Assembly (NCBI GenBank): GCA_024277655.1
Contig: JAJRUT010000069.1
Span: 1-60,165 of the forward strand
Source: Deltaproteobacteria bacterium
GTDB taxonomy: Bacteria > Desulfobacterota > Desulfobulbia > Desulfobulbales > SURF-16
DNA: 60,165 nt
Direction: 5' to 3'
Positions 8,534 through 17,925 of the stretch are shown here, one piece after another. A model generated the notes under the pieces. That model worked only from the letters and a program-made list of their open reading frames with translations, did no database searches and was not told where the DNA came from. Both the position numbers and the translations under genes were made by a program. Within the stretch, counting starts at the first letter, position 1, and every line of letters begins with the position of its first letter.

Positions 8534-9841
8534 TTACTGTTTTTGCCATTCTGCTTCAAGCTCTGGTGTGAAAATAATGTAATTTAGATCCAGCCAGTCA
8601 AGGGGGTTGAGGGGGGCTTCTCTTAACCTTATTTCAAAATGAAGATCTTGCTGGAGGGCTGATCTATGCCGAGAAATGAAACCGATCTCCTCTCCCTGAT
8701 CAACGGTGTCACCCTTTTTCACCGTAATAGTGCTCACACTGCTGGTTAAGGTGTAATAGCCATCGGAGTGGCTGATAATAACGAGTTGCCCATATCCTTT
8801 GACAAAGCCGGTATGGACAACCTTACCCTTGAATACTGCTCTTATTTTGGCGTCAGAGCTGAGTTTGAAGTTGATACCAAAGTTGATAGGTTTGCCCGAT
8901 GATGTATCATCGTTAAACAGCTTGGTGACAGCACCCATAACCGGTGGGGGCAATTGTTTTTGGTGGCCACCAATACCGCGTAACCATGCTGGTTTTCTTT
9001 TTTTATGGGGTTCGATGGGATAGGTGGCGATCATCCACTCTTCTTTATCCTGCTTGGCCTGCTTGGCCTGTTTCTCTAAAACTTCAATTTCAAGGATCAA
9101 GGCCTTTGCTGACTCTTCGAGTTGGCTGGCCGCCTCCTTGTAGAGTGATTTTTCAAGTTGTATTTGTTCAATAATCTCGTAGCGTGACTTTTTGGTGGCA
9201 CTCAGGATGATCTGTTGCTGTTTTGTGTCTTCAAGGGCGATTTCCAGCCGTTTGGCCTCGGCAATATGGGCCTCGCGGGCCTGTTGTAACTCTGTGAGTT
9301 TGATTCTGAATGTGTTTATGAGTTCACGATCTTGCCTGAGCATGTATCTGTAATACTCATGAAAGTTGACCAGGTCTGGCAGGGAGGACGAGGTGAAGGT
9401 AATATTGAGTACGCCGATTTCACCCATACGGTAATAGGCCGCCAGCCGTTTTTGGGTTTGCAGGGCCAGGATCCGTTTTTCCGAATTAGTGGATTCCAGG
9501 ATGGCTTTTTTCTCCAGGGTTTTAAGTTTTTGAACCTGCATCTCCTTATAGAGGTCAACGAGTTTTTCTGAATCAGCAATAATTCTTGTCTCAATATCGG
9601 TAAGTTCGTTGAGGAGTTTTTGTTCCTGCTTCTCGGTTTTTTCCAGTTTTTGCTCCTGTTTCGAGAGACCGCGATTCATTCTTTCAAGTTGGTATCTATG
9701 TTGATATAGATCCTCCTCGGCAATGCGTACGGCTTCTTCAAGATCAAGATCATCAACGAACTCTTCAGCATGGGCCATGGTTGTGCATAACAGGAGTATG
9801 CACAGCAGGCACGATAGGGCTGATTTAATAAATGAATTCAT
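8534..9841 (-). CDS. envC: EnvC-like murein hydrolase activator (coiled coil plus LytM domain)
   Basis: The 435-residue secreted protein has a signal peptide ending TMAHAEE, a long coiled coil (about 30-265, rich in E, K, Q and L), and a C-terminal M23/LytM domain (about 320-430). The zinc-binding residues look incomplete: NFGIN stands where a metal-ligand His would be expected, while LHFEIR retains His. That is the hallmark of EnvC-type factors, which activate amidases rather than cut peptidoglycan themselves. It starts two bases after ftsX, as in other genomes where FtsEX acts through an EnvC protein. Confidence 0.85.
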   Translation of the reverse strand: MNSFIKSALSCLLCILLLCTTMAHAEEFVDDLDLEEAVRIAEEDLYQHRYQLERMNRGLSKQEQKLEKTEKQEQKLLNELTDIETRIIADSEKLVDLYKEMQVQKLKTLEKKAILESTNSEKRILALQTQKRLAAYYRMGEIGVLNITFTSSSLPDLVNFHEYYRYMLRQDRELINTFRIKLTELQQAREAHIAEAKRLEIALEDTKQQQIILSATKKSRYEIIEQIQLEKSLYKEAASQLEESAKALILEIEVLEKQAKQAKQDKEEWMIATYPIEPHKKRKPAWLRGIGGHQKQLPPPVMGAVTKLFNDDTSSGKPINFGINFKLSSDAKIRAVFKGKVVHTGFVKGYGQLVIISHSDGYYTLTSSVSTITVKKGDTVDQGEEIGFISRHRSALQQDLHFEIRLREAPLNPLDWLDLNYIIFTPELEAEWQKQ

Positions 9842-9843
9842 TC

Positions 9844-10731
9844 TTATAGTTTAAGATATTTACGGATGGAAATCATGCTACCACTTGTGCATAGCAGGAG
9901 AGACATGGACAGGATGATGAAAATAGTCGAGCCTGGAAGGAAGGAAAGTTCAAACAGATTCATAAACCCTGGCCCGGAAAAGCGAATTTTAATCCATTGA
10001 TAGAGGAATGAGAGAGCAGTGACACCACTGAGCGCGCCCAAAAGTCCGAGCAAAAATCCTTCAATAATAACAGGGCCACGGATGTAGCTGTCGGTTGCGC
10101 CGAGAAAGCGCAGAATCTCCAGTTCTTCCTGGCGTGATTCAAGGGTGAGACGAATGGTGTGGGACACCATAAATACCGAGGTTAAAATGAGTAAGGCTCC
10201 AGTGAGGACAACGATAATACGCAACAGGCTAACAAAATAACCAAAGCGCTCTATCCACTCCTGGCCATACTGAACCTTGATGGCCCCCGGCAGACCACCA
10301 AGATAATCACTGAACTCTTTAATTCTGGCCAAGCTTTTTAAATTTCTGGTGGGGTAAATTTCCACAGAATAGGGGAGGAAGGACGGATCAAGTCCGGCAA
10401 GAACGTCACTATCATTGCCAAGCTGTTTTTTTAGCCTGGCAAAGGCATCCTCTCGGGAGACGAAAACGATATCTTCAACCTCTTCAAAGTTGGTTATTTT
10501 TTTTTGGAACTCCGTCCGGAAGTTCGTGGGTACCTCTGATTCAAGGTACACCACCAGTCGTAACTCATTACATAGTCGGCTGGCTGCCTTTTGCATATTG
10601 GTATAGACCAAAAAGAAAAAGGAGAAGATAAGAACCGAAAGCATGACAGTAAAAAGGGTCATGATCTGGGCGGTCCAGCCATGTTTGGCGTTTCGGGCAA
10701 GTTGGCCCATGACAAAGGAGATATATTGCAT
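9844..10731 (-). CDS. ftsX: Cell division protein FtsX
   Basis: FtsX is the membrane partner of FtsE that transmits ATP-driven conformational change to periplasmic EnvC. The 295-residue protein has an N-terminal transmembrane helix (about 25-45), a periplasmic domain (about 50-165; VYLESEVP, LPYSVEIYP), and three C-terminal helices. The conserved block ESRQEELEILRFLGATDSYIRGPVIIEG lies between them. ftsE ends 18 bp upstream. Confidence 0.93.
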   Translation of the reverse strand: MQYISFVMGQLARNAKHGWTAQIMTLFTVMLSVLIFSFFFLVYTNMQKAASRLCNELRLVVYLESEVPTNFRTEFQKKITNFEEVEDIVFVSREDAFARLKKQLGNDSDVLAGLDPSFLPYSVEIYPTRNLKSLARIKEFSDYLGGLPGAIKVQYGQEWIERFGYFVSLLRIIVVLTGALLILTSVFMVSHTIRLTLESRQEELEILRFLGATDSYIRGPVIIEGFLLGLLGALSGVTALSFLYQWIKIRFSGPGFMNLFELSFLPGSTIFIILSMSLLLCTSGSMISIRKYLKL

Positions 10732-10749
10732 TGTATTTAACTGTTAAGT

Positions 10750-11454
10750 TTAGAAGTCGAGTTTGACTTTGAGTATTTCCTGGAGCTTGCCGTTTTCTAT
10801 ATTGATGATGCGGTGGTCGGTATCTCTATAAATGGTACTGTCGTGGGTGGCAATGAGCAGGGTGGTGCCGCTTTTATGCAGTTTATTTAAAAGTGTCATA
10901 ACCTTGTCCGTGGATTCAGTGTCAAGGTTGCCGGTTGGCTCGTCGGCCAGGATGAGAGCGGGGCGGTTTGCACAGGCCCTAGCCAGACATACCCGTTGCT
11001 GCTCACCCCGTGAAAGTTTATTTGTGGCGATATGGATTTTATCAGAAAGGCCCAGGTCGTTTAAAAGTTCCATAACCCTTTTTTTGATTTTTGTTGGGTT
11101 CTCGTAGCGAACCTCCATGGCCAAGGCAATGTTTTGATATACGGTATGTTTAGACAGGAGTTTGAAATCCTGGTAGGCCACGCCAATTTGTTGACGCATT
11201 AACTGCAGGTCGATGGACGACAGTTGGCTGATGTCCTTTTGATCCTGCTCTATCAGGCCTTTTGTGGGATATTCAAGGAAACAGAGAAGCTTAAGTAAGG
11301 TGGTTTTTCCCGCGCCGCTTGCCCCGGTGAGAAAGACCATTTCTCCTCGACCTATTGTCAGTGAAATATCGTTTAAGGCCATGATATTTGGGGGGTAGAC
11401 CTTGGATACCTTGACAATGTCAATAAGTGGAGGGGCAAGATGTGTGTTGTTCAT
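10750..11454 (-). CDS. ftsE: Cell division ATP-binding protein FtsE
   Basis: FtsE is the cytoplasmic ABC ATPase of the FtsEX complex. At 234 residues it has Walker [12 protein letters not shown], a Q-loop (AYQDFKLL), the signature LSRGEQQR and Walker [14 protein letters not shown]. The signature has Arg where FtsE proteins usually have Gly (LSGGEQQ), a modest deviation. The gene heads the minus-strand operon and is divergent from the sigma-54 activator gene at 11.8 kb. Confidence 0.95.
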   Translation of the reverse strand: MNNTHLAPPLIDIVKVSKVYPPNIMALNDISLTIGRGEMVFLTGASGAGKTTLLKLLCFLEYPTKGLIEQDQKDISQLSSIDLQLMRQQIGVAYQDFKLLSKHTVYQNIALAMEVRYENPTKIKKRVMELLNDLGLSDKIHIATNKLSRGEQQRVCLARACANRPALILADEPTGNLDTESTDKVMTLLNKLHKSGTTLLIATHDSTIYRDTDHRIINIENGKLQEILKVKLDF

Positions 11455-11830
11455 AATATTTATAAAAAATAACTTTTAAATTTTTAGGCGCTATTGGCGA
11501 GTAACTACTTTATTTAACAGAGTTAAGTTGTATGTGTGACAAAAAAATGACGAATTGTCATATTTTGCGTATGGCAATTTCTGTTAAAAAAATTGACACC
11601 ATGGTTCGGATTATTATATACCAAATTTTAGGAATAAAAGGAAATCATTGCGTTCTAGTGCCTGTTTTTTTCGCATAAACGTGGATAAGTGTCTTTATCT
11701 TACCTCTTTGGCAAAGGCAGAAAACTGACAGGAATGATGGCCTTTTATCTTCTGGGGGGCAGTAATTTTTCAAATGAAGCAGGCTTGATGGAATACTGTT
11801 AATTATAAAGCTGTTACGAGTGTGGTGCCC
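11455..11830. other. Divergent intergenic region ftsE / sigma-54 activator
   Basis: This AT-rich, non-coding region of 376 bp holds the regulatory sequences of two divergent units. One good plus-strand promoter candidate is listed separately. I see no small gene and no strong hairpin. The leader from that promoter to the plus-strand start would be about 200 nt, longer than needed for simple initiation. Confidence 0.6.
11593..11620 (+). promoter_or_regulatory. Sigma-70-type promoter candidate
   Basis: TTGACA (11593-11598) is a perfect -35 box, followed after 16 bases by TATATA (11615-11620) in an AT-rich stretch. It points toward the sigma-54 activator gene. It would place the flagellar activator under housekeeping sigma control. 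Confidence 0.55.
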
Positions 11831-12868
11831 ATGGCAAGTTCAAATGTTGCAGAAGTTATCCCTGTACAGGTTAGTAGACGTACGGAGCCAAGCCTTGTTG
11901 TACACCGGGAAATTATAGGTACGAGTCCTTCTATCTGTGAAGTCTTTTCTCTGATAGAGCGGGTCTGTGATACAGATTCTACTGTCCTTATTCAGGGCGA
12001 ATCCGGAACGGGAAAGGAGCTTATTGCTCAAGCTCTGCATTATAGTGGTGATCGGGCAGAAAAGCCGTTTGTGCCGGTTAATTGTGGGGCTATTCCTGCG
12101 GAACTTCTTGAAAGTGAATTGTTTGGGCATGAAAAGGGAGCCTTTACTCACGCCATTAGAACGCGGATCGGCCGTTTTGAGCTGGCCGATGGGGGGACGG
12201 TTTTTCTTGATGAAATTGCTGAGATGAGCCCTGTCTTGCAGGTGAAATTACTTCGGGTTTTGCAGGAAAAAAAGTTTGAACGGGTGGGGGGAACTAGAAC
12301 GATTAGTTCTGATTTCAGGGTCATCGCCGCCACCAATCAGGATTTGGAAGAGGCGGTGGCAAGTGGCAGGTTTCGTGAGGATTTATACTACCGTCTCACG
12401 GTGATCCCCATCGTCTCTCCGCCTCTGCGTAAACGGCGTGGTGATATTCCGCTTCTTTTTGATACTTTTTTTAAACGGTTTTGTTTGGCAAAAAAACGTG
12501 ATCTGCGAGGGATAACTTCTGAGGCCATGGCCAGGCTGGAAAATTATGAGTGGCCGGGAAACGTGCGTGAACTGGAAAATATGGTTGAAAGGATGGTTAT
12601 TTTGACCATGGGGGATGAGATTGGCCTCGAGGATCTTCCGCAACGGATTTATGGTGCCGAGCCCCGGGCTGAAACTCCAGCAATTACTGCGATTCCCGAG
12701 ACAGGGTTTTGTTTAAGCAAGGTAATTGCCGAATATGAGAAAAAACTGATTATTCGCGCCTTGGAACAGACCGGTTGGGTGAAGAATCGCGCCGCAAAAT
12801 TAATTCAGGTTAACCGCACCACCTTGCTTGAAAAAATGAAACGCCATGGTGTTTCCAAACCCGCATAG
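11831..12868 (+). CDS. Sigma-54 activator without a receiver domain, probable flagellar regulator
   Basis: The 345-residue protein is an AAA+ enhancer-binding domain plus a Fis-type helix-turn-helix (KNRAAKLIQVNRTTLLEKM), with only about 35 residues before the AAA+ core. Walker A is GESGTGKELI and Walker B GGTVFLDEI. The sigma-54-contact loop reads GAFTHA, not GAFTGA. Without an N-terminal sensor domain it resembles PspF-like activators that are constitutive or controlled in trans. Position just before a flagellar operon with a -24/-12 promoter suggests a FleQ/FlrA-like role, which is inference. The start is ATG 11831; GTG codons at 11822 and 11825 are alternatives, and no strong ribosome site decides. 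Confidence 0.85.
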   Translation: MASSNVAEVIPVQVSRRTEPSLVVHREIIGTSPSICEVFSLIERVCDTDSTVLIQGESGTGKELIAQALHYSGDRAEKPFVPVNCGAIPAELLESELFGHEKGAFTHAIRTRIGRFELADGGTVFLDEIAEMSPVLQVKLLRVLQEKKFERVGGTRTISSDFRVIAATNQDLEEAVASGRFREDLYYRLTVIPIVSPPLRKRRGDIPLLFDTFFKRFCLAKKRDLRGITSEAMARLENYEWPGNVRELENMVERMVILTMGDEIGLEDLPQRIYGAEPRAETPAITAIPETGFCLSKVIAEYEKKLIIRALEQTGWVKNRAAKLIQVNRTTLLEKMKRHGVSKPA

Positions 12869-12887
12869 GTTCAGGTGGTTTTTACCG

Positions 12888-14936
12888 TTGAAGAATAAAA
12901 AAAAATATACTCTGCTCTTATGTTGTTTCTTTCTTGTAGCCTTGCTGTCTCCAGCCTGTGGGGCAGAACCAGAGCCTGTACTCTCTCCTGCCCTTCTTCT
13001 TAAACGCCAAAACAATTTATGGGATCAGGCCACGAGTTTTTACCGGCAGGGAGATGAGGCACAGGCCGCACTTTACTTTAAACATTACTGGAAGACATAC
13101 CCCGAGACAGAGCGCGCTGAAGAGGCGTTGTGGCGGGCAGCCAGCTTGTATAGACGCGTTACTGGACGGCAAAACAATCCTGATTGGGTGCGGGTCAAGA
13201 ATCTATACCGGGCCTATACCCTTGATTTTCCCAAGTCAACTAAATTGGCTGAGGCCTATTTTGAGGTCGCGGGTTCCTATTTTAATATGGGCTATTTTCG
13301 TGAGGCCTCTAATTATTATAGCCTGTTTCTCAAAGATTACCCGGATCACAATAAGCGCAATGAAGCGCTCTTTATGCGGGCCAGGTCCTATTTGAAGATT
13401 GGTAAATATAAGAGTGGCTGGCAGGATTATGATATCTTGAGGACCAGTGGCGTCAAGCATTATGAGTTACTAGGTGAGGCGGGTATCGGGCACATTCATT
13501 TTACCCAGGGCCGCTGGCATGATGCCCTCGGTATCTTTAAACGAATTCTGCGGATTAAACCCGGGTTCTACATTGATGACCCTGAGATCCTGCATGATAT
13601 GGGGCTTGCCGCCATAGAGGTTGGCGATGTCCATGATGGTCAGGAGTTTTTACTTCATTATATCAATATTGTTGATCGGGCTACTCTGTCGCCAGAGGTC
13701 TATTTTGAACTTGGAGAATCATTTTTGGCCGATGGTCGTATTGAGGGAGCCCGTCTTTTTTATGAACGGGTTATTGATATTACTGACTCGGGCAAAAAAA
13801 CGCATATTCTCAGTCAGTTTCGCCTTGCCCAGTATAAGGCGGCTCATTTGCAGAAACTGTCAAAAAAAGAACGCCAGGATATTTTACAGAAGAGGGGGGA
13901 CGCTCCTTTTCAGGTTGTTCTTGATGAACTGTACACCGATGGGCGCGCCCAGGATTCTCGTTATGACCTATTCCACCGTTATAGCCAACGAGAGTCGTGG
14001 GAACTGGCCTATACCATGGGGAAAAGCTATTTGCGTTATGATGCTCCTACAGAAAAAAAAGAAGAGGTGGTGCAAAAGCTTGGGGATATCCTTATGGATC
14101 GTTTTCAAACCCTTGTGGCATCGGGGGATAAGCAGAATGTACGGGTACTCTATGCCGATGAATTTGCTGTTATCTCAAAGTATAAACAGGCAAAGCTGCT
14201 TATTTTGATAGGTAAGGTGTTTGAGGATGATGGTTTATACGATCAGGCCTCAGTGGTTTATTATAGGGCTTTGGCACTTGAACTCTCCGATATTGAGAAA
14301 AAAGATTTGTACTTTCGGCGGGCAAGGGTCTATTTGGCTAATGGTGATTTAGGTTCAGGTCAGCGTCTGTTGAAATATTTACGCCGGATTTATCAGGATA
14401 AGTCTGGAATTGGTGAGGTAAACATTTTAAGCGGGCAGTTGCGGGAGTTGCAGAAACGCCAGGAAGATGCGCTTGAATTTTACAAGATGGCTGTTGAGAC
14501 TGGTGCTGAGACTGAAAATAGAGATAGGGCCGCAAGCAATTACCTCCGTCTTCTTTTTGAAGTGGGTGATGTGAGCAAGGTTTCTGGTCTGCTTGCAATG
14601 TTTCATGAAAAAGATTGGCTTGAACCAAATAAGTTACAATATTGGTACGGTAAATTGGGGAAATATCAGGAAGACCGTGGCCGGTTACGTCTGGCAAAGC
14701 AGACCTATAAGAGGGCGCTTAGTGACGGGATGCCCGAAAAATCCGTGGAGGCTCAGCCCATTCATCTCTATCTTGCTGAATTATTAATGGCCGATGGTTT
14801 GCAAAAGGAGGCCATGGATTACTACCGCAAGGCCGTGGCCGGGCAAGATGATACAATTAAACGGCTGGCGCAAACGAAGATGGATCAGGCAAAAATTCAG
14901 GCGACTGTGGCTGAGGTCGAGGCGATGTTGCAGTAG
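12888..14936 (+). CDS. TPR-repeat exported protein
   Basis: This protein of about 682 residues begins with a basic stretch and hydrophobic signal (KNKKKYTLLLCCFFLVALL) ending near SPACGAEP. It is then almost entirely tetratricopeptide-like helical repeats (for example QGDEAQAALYFKHYWKTYP and YFREASNYYSLFLKDYP). I choose TTG 12888 because AGGTGG lies 9 nt upstream and it gives a clean signal peptide. The frame extends to ATG 12846, which would overlap the previous gene and has no ribosome site. A Cys at the signal end could be lipidated, but the lipobox is poor. It sits between two sigma-54 regulators, so a scaffold role in flagellar or envelope assembly is possible; no specific function is recognised. 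Confidence 0.8.
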   Translation: MKNKKKYTLLLCCFFLVALLSPACGAEPEPVLSPALLLKRQNNLWDQATSFYRQGDEAQAALYFKHYWKTYPETERAEEALWRAASLYRRVTGRQNNPDWVRVKNLYRAYTLDFPKSTKLAEAYFEVAGSYFNMGYFREASNYYSLFLKDYPDHNKRNEALFMRARSYLKIGKYKSGWQDYDILRTSGVKHYELLGEAGIGHIHFTQGRWHDALGIFKRILRIKPGFYIDDPEILHDMGLAAIEVGDVHDGQEFLLHYINIVDRATLSPEVYFELGESFLADGRIEGARLFYERVIDITDSGKKTHILSQFRLAQYKAAHLQKLSKKERQDILQKRGDAPFQVVLDELYTDGRAQDSRYDLFHRYSQRESWELAYTMGKSYLRYDAPTEKKEEVVQKLGDILMDRFQTLVASGDKQNVRVLYADEFAVISKYKQAKLLILIGKVFEDDGLYDQASVVYYRALALELSDIEKKDLYFRRARVYLANGDLGSGQRLLKYLRRIYQDKSGIGEVNILSGQLRELQKRQEDALEFYKMAVETGAETENRDRAASNYLRLLFEVGDVSKVSGLLAMFHEKDWLEPNKLQYWYGKLGKYQEDRGRLRLAKQTYKRALSDGMPEKSVEAQPIHLYLAELLMADGLQKEAMDYYRKAVAGQDDTIKRLAQTKMDQAKIQATVAEVEAMLQ

Positions 14937-14990
14937 TTTTATTTTATTTCAAGCTGAACATTAACCCTAATACCTAGAAGAATAACGACA

Positions 14991-16436
14991 TTGTCCACCG
15001 CACCTAAAATACTCATTGTAGATGATGATCAGACCGTTAGAATTAATCTGTTTGAGATGCTTAGTCGCAAACAATTTCATGTTATGGCTGCTGAAAATGT
15101 GACCATGGCCATGGAGATGGTTGGAGAATCTGCTCCGGATATCGTTCTTACCGACCTGAAAATGACTGATGGTACCGGTCTTGATCTTCTCAAAAAAATA
15201 AAATTCAAACTCCCGACGGTTCCCGTTATTTTATTGACAGGCCATGCCTCGGTGGATACCGCTGTTGAGGCCATGCGCCTTGGTGCCCACGATTACGTGC
15301 TGAAACCGGTGCAGTCGGACGCTGTTTTTGCCGTGGTGGAGCAGGCTCTCCAGTCGCGGAAAATAGGCAAGGTTTCCCGAACGTTGCGCGCTGCCCGGCA
15401 AAAATCCGGCATGAAGAAGGATAAGCCGATTATCGGAAATTCTGAAAGTCTGCGCAAGGTGATGATTAGGGCAAAAAAAGTTGCTTCAAGTAAGGCCACC
15501 ATTTTGGTTTCGGGGGAGTCTGGTACGGGCAAGGAGGTGTTTGCCCGTTATATTCACTCTGAGAGTGATCGGGCAAATGGCCCTTTTGTGGCTTTAAATT
15601 GTGCGGCACTTCCGGAAGGTCTCCTTGAAAGTGAATTGTTTGGGCATGAAAAGGGGGCGTTTACTGGTGCTGTGTCTGCCAAAAAGGGGAAGTTTGAGTT
15701 GGCCTCCGGTGGCACGATTCTTCTTGATGAAATTGGTGAAGTCCCGCTTCACCTCCAGGCCAAACTGCTCCGGGTGTTACAGGAGGAGGAGGTGGATCGC
15801 CTTGGGGGGAGTGAGCCTGTCGTGGTTGATGTCCATGTGGTTGCCAGCACCAACCGAAATCTTAAGGATATGGTGGCGGAGGGTACTTTTCGGCAGGATT
15901 TGTTCTACCGGTTGAATGTAATTCCTCTACTGCTGCCACCCCTGCGTGAGCGAAAGAGCGATATCCCTGTTTTGGCGCAGTATTTTCTTGAAAAATTCTC
16001 CAGGATTTATGATCGGGAGCTTAAACCCTTTTCTGAGTCGGTACAGCGGGCATTTCTTGCCGATAACTGGACTGGTAATGTCAGGGAGATGGAAAACCTG
16101 GTGGAGCGTGCTGTTTTGCTCTGCCAGACCCCTAATTATCAGCTAGAGGATTTTTGGGATGATATCCCGGAAGAGTCCTCCGGAACAGATTCGGTTGTCA
16201 GTCCGCTGGTCTGGCATGCTTCTCCGGTTGCGGCACCAGCAGAAGATTCGCCTGTCAAAATTCATGCAGATGATGGTTCCTTGGTGTCTCTGAAGAATGT
16301 GGAGCGTCAAATGATCCTGCATGCCCTTGAAAAAACCGACAATAATCGAACCCATGCGGCAAAGATGCTGGGTATTTCGGTGCGTACCCTGCGCAATAAA
16401 CTCCATGAGTATAGAAACTCAGGGTTGTTGGTGTAG
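14991..16436 (+). CDS. NtrC-family response regulator (REC / AAA+ / Fis HTH), probable flagellar regulator
   Basis: The 481-residue protein has an N-terminal receiver domain with the phospho-acceptor D55 (VLTDLKM), acidic pocket IVDDD and conserved Lys in VLKPVQ. The AAA+ domain has GESGTGKEV, the sigma-54-contact motif GAFTGA and LLDEIGEV. The C-terminal Fis-type helix-turn-helix is NRTHAAKMLGISVRTLRNKL. TTG 14991 is the only start that keeps the receiver intact. No histidine kinase is adjacent. With the -24/-12 promoter about 105 bp downstream, it is the natural FlrC/FlgR-type activator of the flgB operon (inference). Confidence 0.92.
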   Translation: MSTAPKILIVDDDQTVRINLFEMLSRKQFHVMAAENVTMAMEMVGESAPDIVLTDLKMTDGTGLDLLKKIKFKLPTVPVILLTGHASVDTAVEAMRLGAHDYVLKPVQSDAVFAVVEQALQSRKIGKVSRTLRAARQKSGMKKDKPIIGNSESLRKVMIRAKKVASSKATILVSGESGTGKEVFARYIHSESDRANGPFVALNCAALPEGLLESELFGHEKGAFTGAVSAKKGKFELASGGTILLDEIGEVPLHLQAKLLRVLQEEEVDRLGGSEPVVVDVHVVASTNRNLKDMVAEGTFRQDLFYRLNVIPLLLPPLRERKSDIPVLAQYFLEKFSRIYDRELKPFSESVQRAFLADNWTGNVREMENLVERAVLLCQTPNYQLEDFWDDIPEESSGTDSVVSPLVWHASPVAAPAEDSPVKIHADDGSLVSLKNVERQMILHALEKTDNNRTHAAKMLGISVRTLRNKLHEYRNSGLLV

Positions 16437-16540
16437 TTTCATTTGTTCAATAAGTTCATAGTGTTAGTTGTATTGCGTCCCTCCTGTTGTTGGCGTTTAT
16501 TCTAAAACAGCCCATTTTTTTTCTTCGTATGTATGCTGAG

Positions 16541-16556
16541 AGGCATAGTCTTTGCT
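16541..16556 (+). promoter_or_regulatory. Sigma-54 (-24/-12) promoter of the flgB operon
   Basis: AGGCATAGTCTTTGCT matches the sigma-54 consensus TGGCAC-N5-TTGCW at the invariant GG (16542-16543) and GC (16554-16555), with exact 12-nt spacing. The C and A after GG and the TT before GC also match. Transcription should begin near 16567, about 75 nt before the flgB start. Two sigma-54 activators are encoded immediately upstream. Confidence 0.85.
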
Positions 16557-16642
16557 ATATTCCCCCTGTAGGTGAATTTTTCCCGTTGTTCATGTTACGC
16601 GGAAAGGTCTAGCAATGCTAATCTTTGTTTGTAGGGGGGGAT

Positions 16643-17026
16643 ATGCCCATAAATAAGTTGTATACCAACAGTATGGCGACCATTGAGAAGGCCCTTGCAG
16701 TTCGTTCCGAGCGTCAGGGGTTGATCCAGTCCAACATTGCCAATATGGAAACTCCGGGCTATATGAGCCAGGACTTTTCCTTTGCCAAGGTGATGGAATC
16801 TACAAATGGTAGCGGCACCTTGAGTCGGACAAATGCAAAACATATTAAACTAGATCCGGTGGAAATTGGTCGAAGCCGAGAGTTTTATAAAGAAAATCGT
16901 CCGGTTGACCTCGATGAGGAGATGATGAAGTTATCCGAGAACCAGCTTATGTATGAAATTGCCGCAAAGCTAATGGCTAAAAAGTTTGAAGGGCTGAAAT
17001 ATGCCATTGATGAGGCATCTAAGTAA
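16643..17026 (+). CDS. flgB: Flagellar basal-body rod protein FlgB
   Basis: FlgB forms part of the proximal rod of the flagellar basal body. The 127-residue product has the family's N-terminal segment with ERQGLIQSNIANMETPGY, and a C-terminal helix typical of rod proteins (LMYEIAAKLMAKKFEGLKYAI). The start is ATG 16643, directly after a very strong AGGGGGGG ribosome site. An upstream in-frame TTG at 16625 would read through that site. Its stop shares one base with the flgC start. It is the first gene of the sigma-54-driven flagellar operon. Confidence 0.95.
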   Translation: MPINKLYTNSMATIEKALAVRSERQGLIQSNIANMETPGYMSQDFSFAKVMESTNGSGTLSRTNAKHIKLDPVEIGRSREFYKENRPVDLDEEMMKLSENQLMYEIAAKLMAKKFEGLKYAIDEASK

Positions 17027-17457
17027 TGGATATTTCAACAGCGTTAAAAATTAGTGGATCAGGTCTTAAGGCCGAGCGGGCCAGGATGAATGTTACGGCG
17101 ATGAATATCGCCAATATCAACACGACCCGCACCATGGAGGGTGGGCCTTATCGGGCGAAATCGGTTGTGTTTGGTGCAAAGCCGGTGACGTCCTTTAAAG
17201 ATACACTGGATTCTAGCACCGCTAGGTTGCGTAAGGTTGAGGTGGTTGCTGTGGTGCAGGATAATAAACCTTTTAAAGAGGTCTACGACCCTTCCCATCC
17301 TGACGCCGATGACAATGGTATTGTCAGGATGCCCAATGTTGATATGGCTGAACAGATGGTTGATATGATTGCCGCAAAACGTGGCTATGAGGCGAATGTG
17401 GCCGCCATTGATGCGGTGAAAAGTATGGCCCTTAAGGCCCTTGATATCAGTAGATAA
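17026..17457 (+). CDS. flgC: Flagellar basal-body rod protein FlgC
   Basis: FlgC is a proximal rod protein that assembles on FlgB. The 143-residue protein has the family signature near the N-terminus (MNVTAMNIANINTTRT) and the C-terminal block VRMPNVDMAEQMVDMIAAKRGYEANVA (split here by position), ending in KALDISR. It overlaps flgB by one base. fliE follows after 73 bp. Confidence 0.95.
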   Translation: MDISTALKISGSGLKAERARMNVTAMNIANINTTRTMEGGPYRAKSVVFGAKPVTSFKDTLDSSTARLRKVEVVAVVQDNKPFKEVYDPSHPDADDNGIVRMPNVDMAEQMVDMIAAKRGYEANVAAIDAVKSMALKALDISR

Positions 17458-17530
17458 TTTATTTGAACCTAAGGGGGGAAGGTGTAAGCCCTCTTTGCTG
17501 TAGTTGCAATGGCTAAAACAGGAACCCATA

Positions 17531-17827
17531 ATGAAAACTCTGCCCTTAACCCAAGTGAATATTAAGCCTGTTCAACCATCGGCCAAGTCGAGCGTGGAAC
17601 TTGCCACCAATGGTTTTGCCGATGTTCTGAAAAAATCACTGGACTCAGTGAATGAAGCCAAGGCTGTGGCCAGTGAAATGCAGACAGGCCTCGTTACCGG
17701 TGCCCATTCTAATATTCACGAGACCATGATTGCCATGGAAAAGGCAACAGTCTCCTTTCGTCTCCTGACCAAGGTGCAGCAAAAGGCGATTAAAGCCTAT
17801 CAGGAAATAATGCGGATGCAGGTGTAG
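17531..17827 (+). CDS. fliE: Flagellar hook-basal body complex protein FliE
   Basis: FliE links the MS ring to the rod. The 98-residue product matches family size and carries the typical C-terminal block (HETMIAMEKATVSFRLLTKV, then YQEIMRMQV). ATG 17531 is preceded by AGGA at about 8 nt. An in-frame TTG at 17504 would add nine residues without a better ribosome site. The neighbours flgB-flgC and fliF give the classic order. Confidence 0.93.
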   Translation: MKTLPLTQVNIKPVQPSAKSSVELATNGFADVLKKSLDSVNEAKAVASEMQTGLVTGAHSNIHETMIAMEKATVSFRLLTKVQQKAIKAYQEIMRMQV

Positions 17828-17925
17828 TTCTTTTATGTCTTAGGATCTGTTCTGGTGCGGTCGATAGTGGTTACGGGCCGTTTGGGACTCAGGTTGAAAA
17901 AACATTTTAACAATGGGCAAGGTTT

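Noticed and set aside
8799-9174. Open frames opposite envC and many other genes
   Set aside because: They run antisense to genes with clear family motifs, lack ribosome sites and show no protein-like composition.
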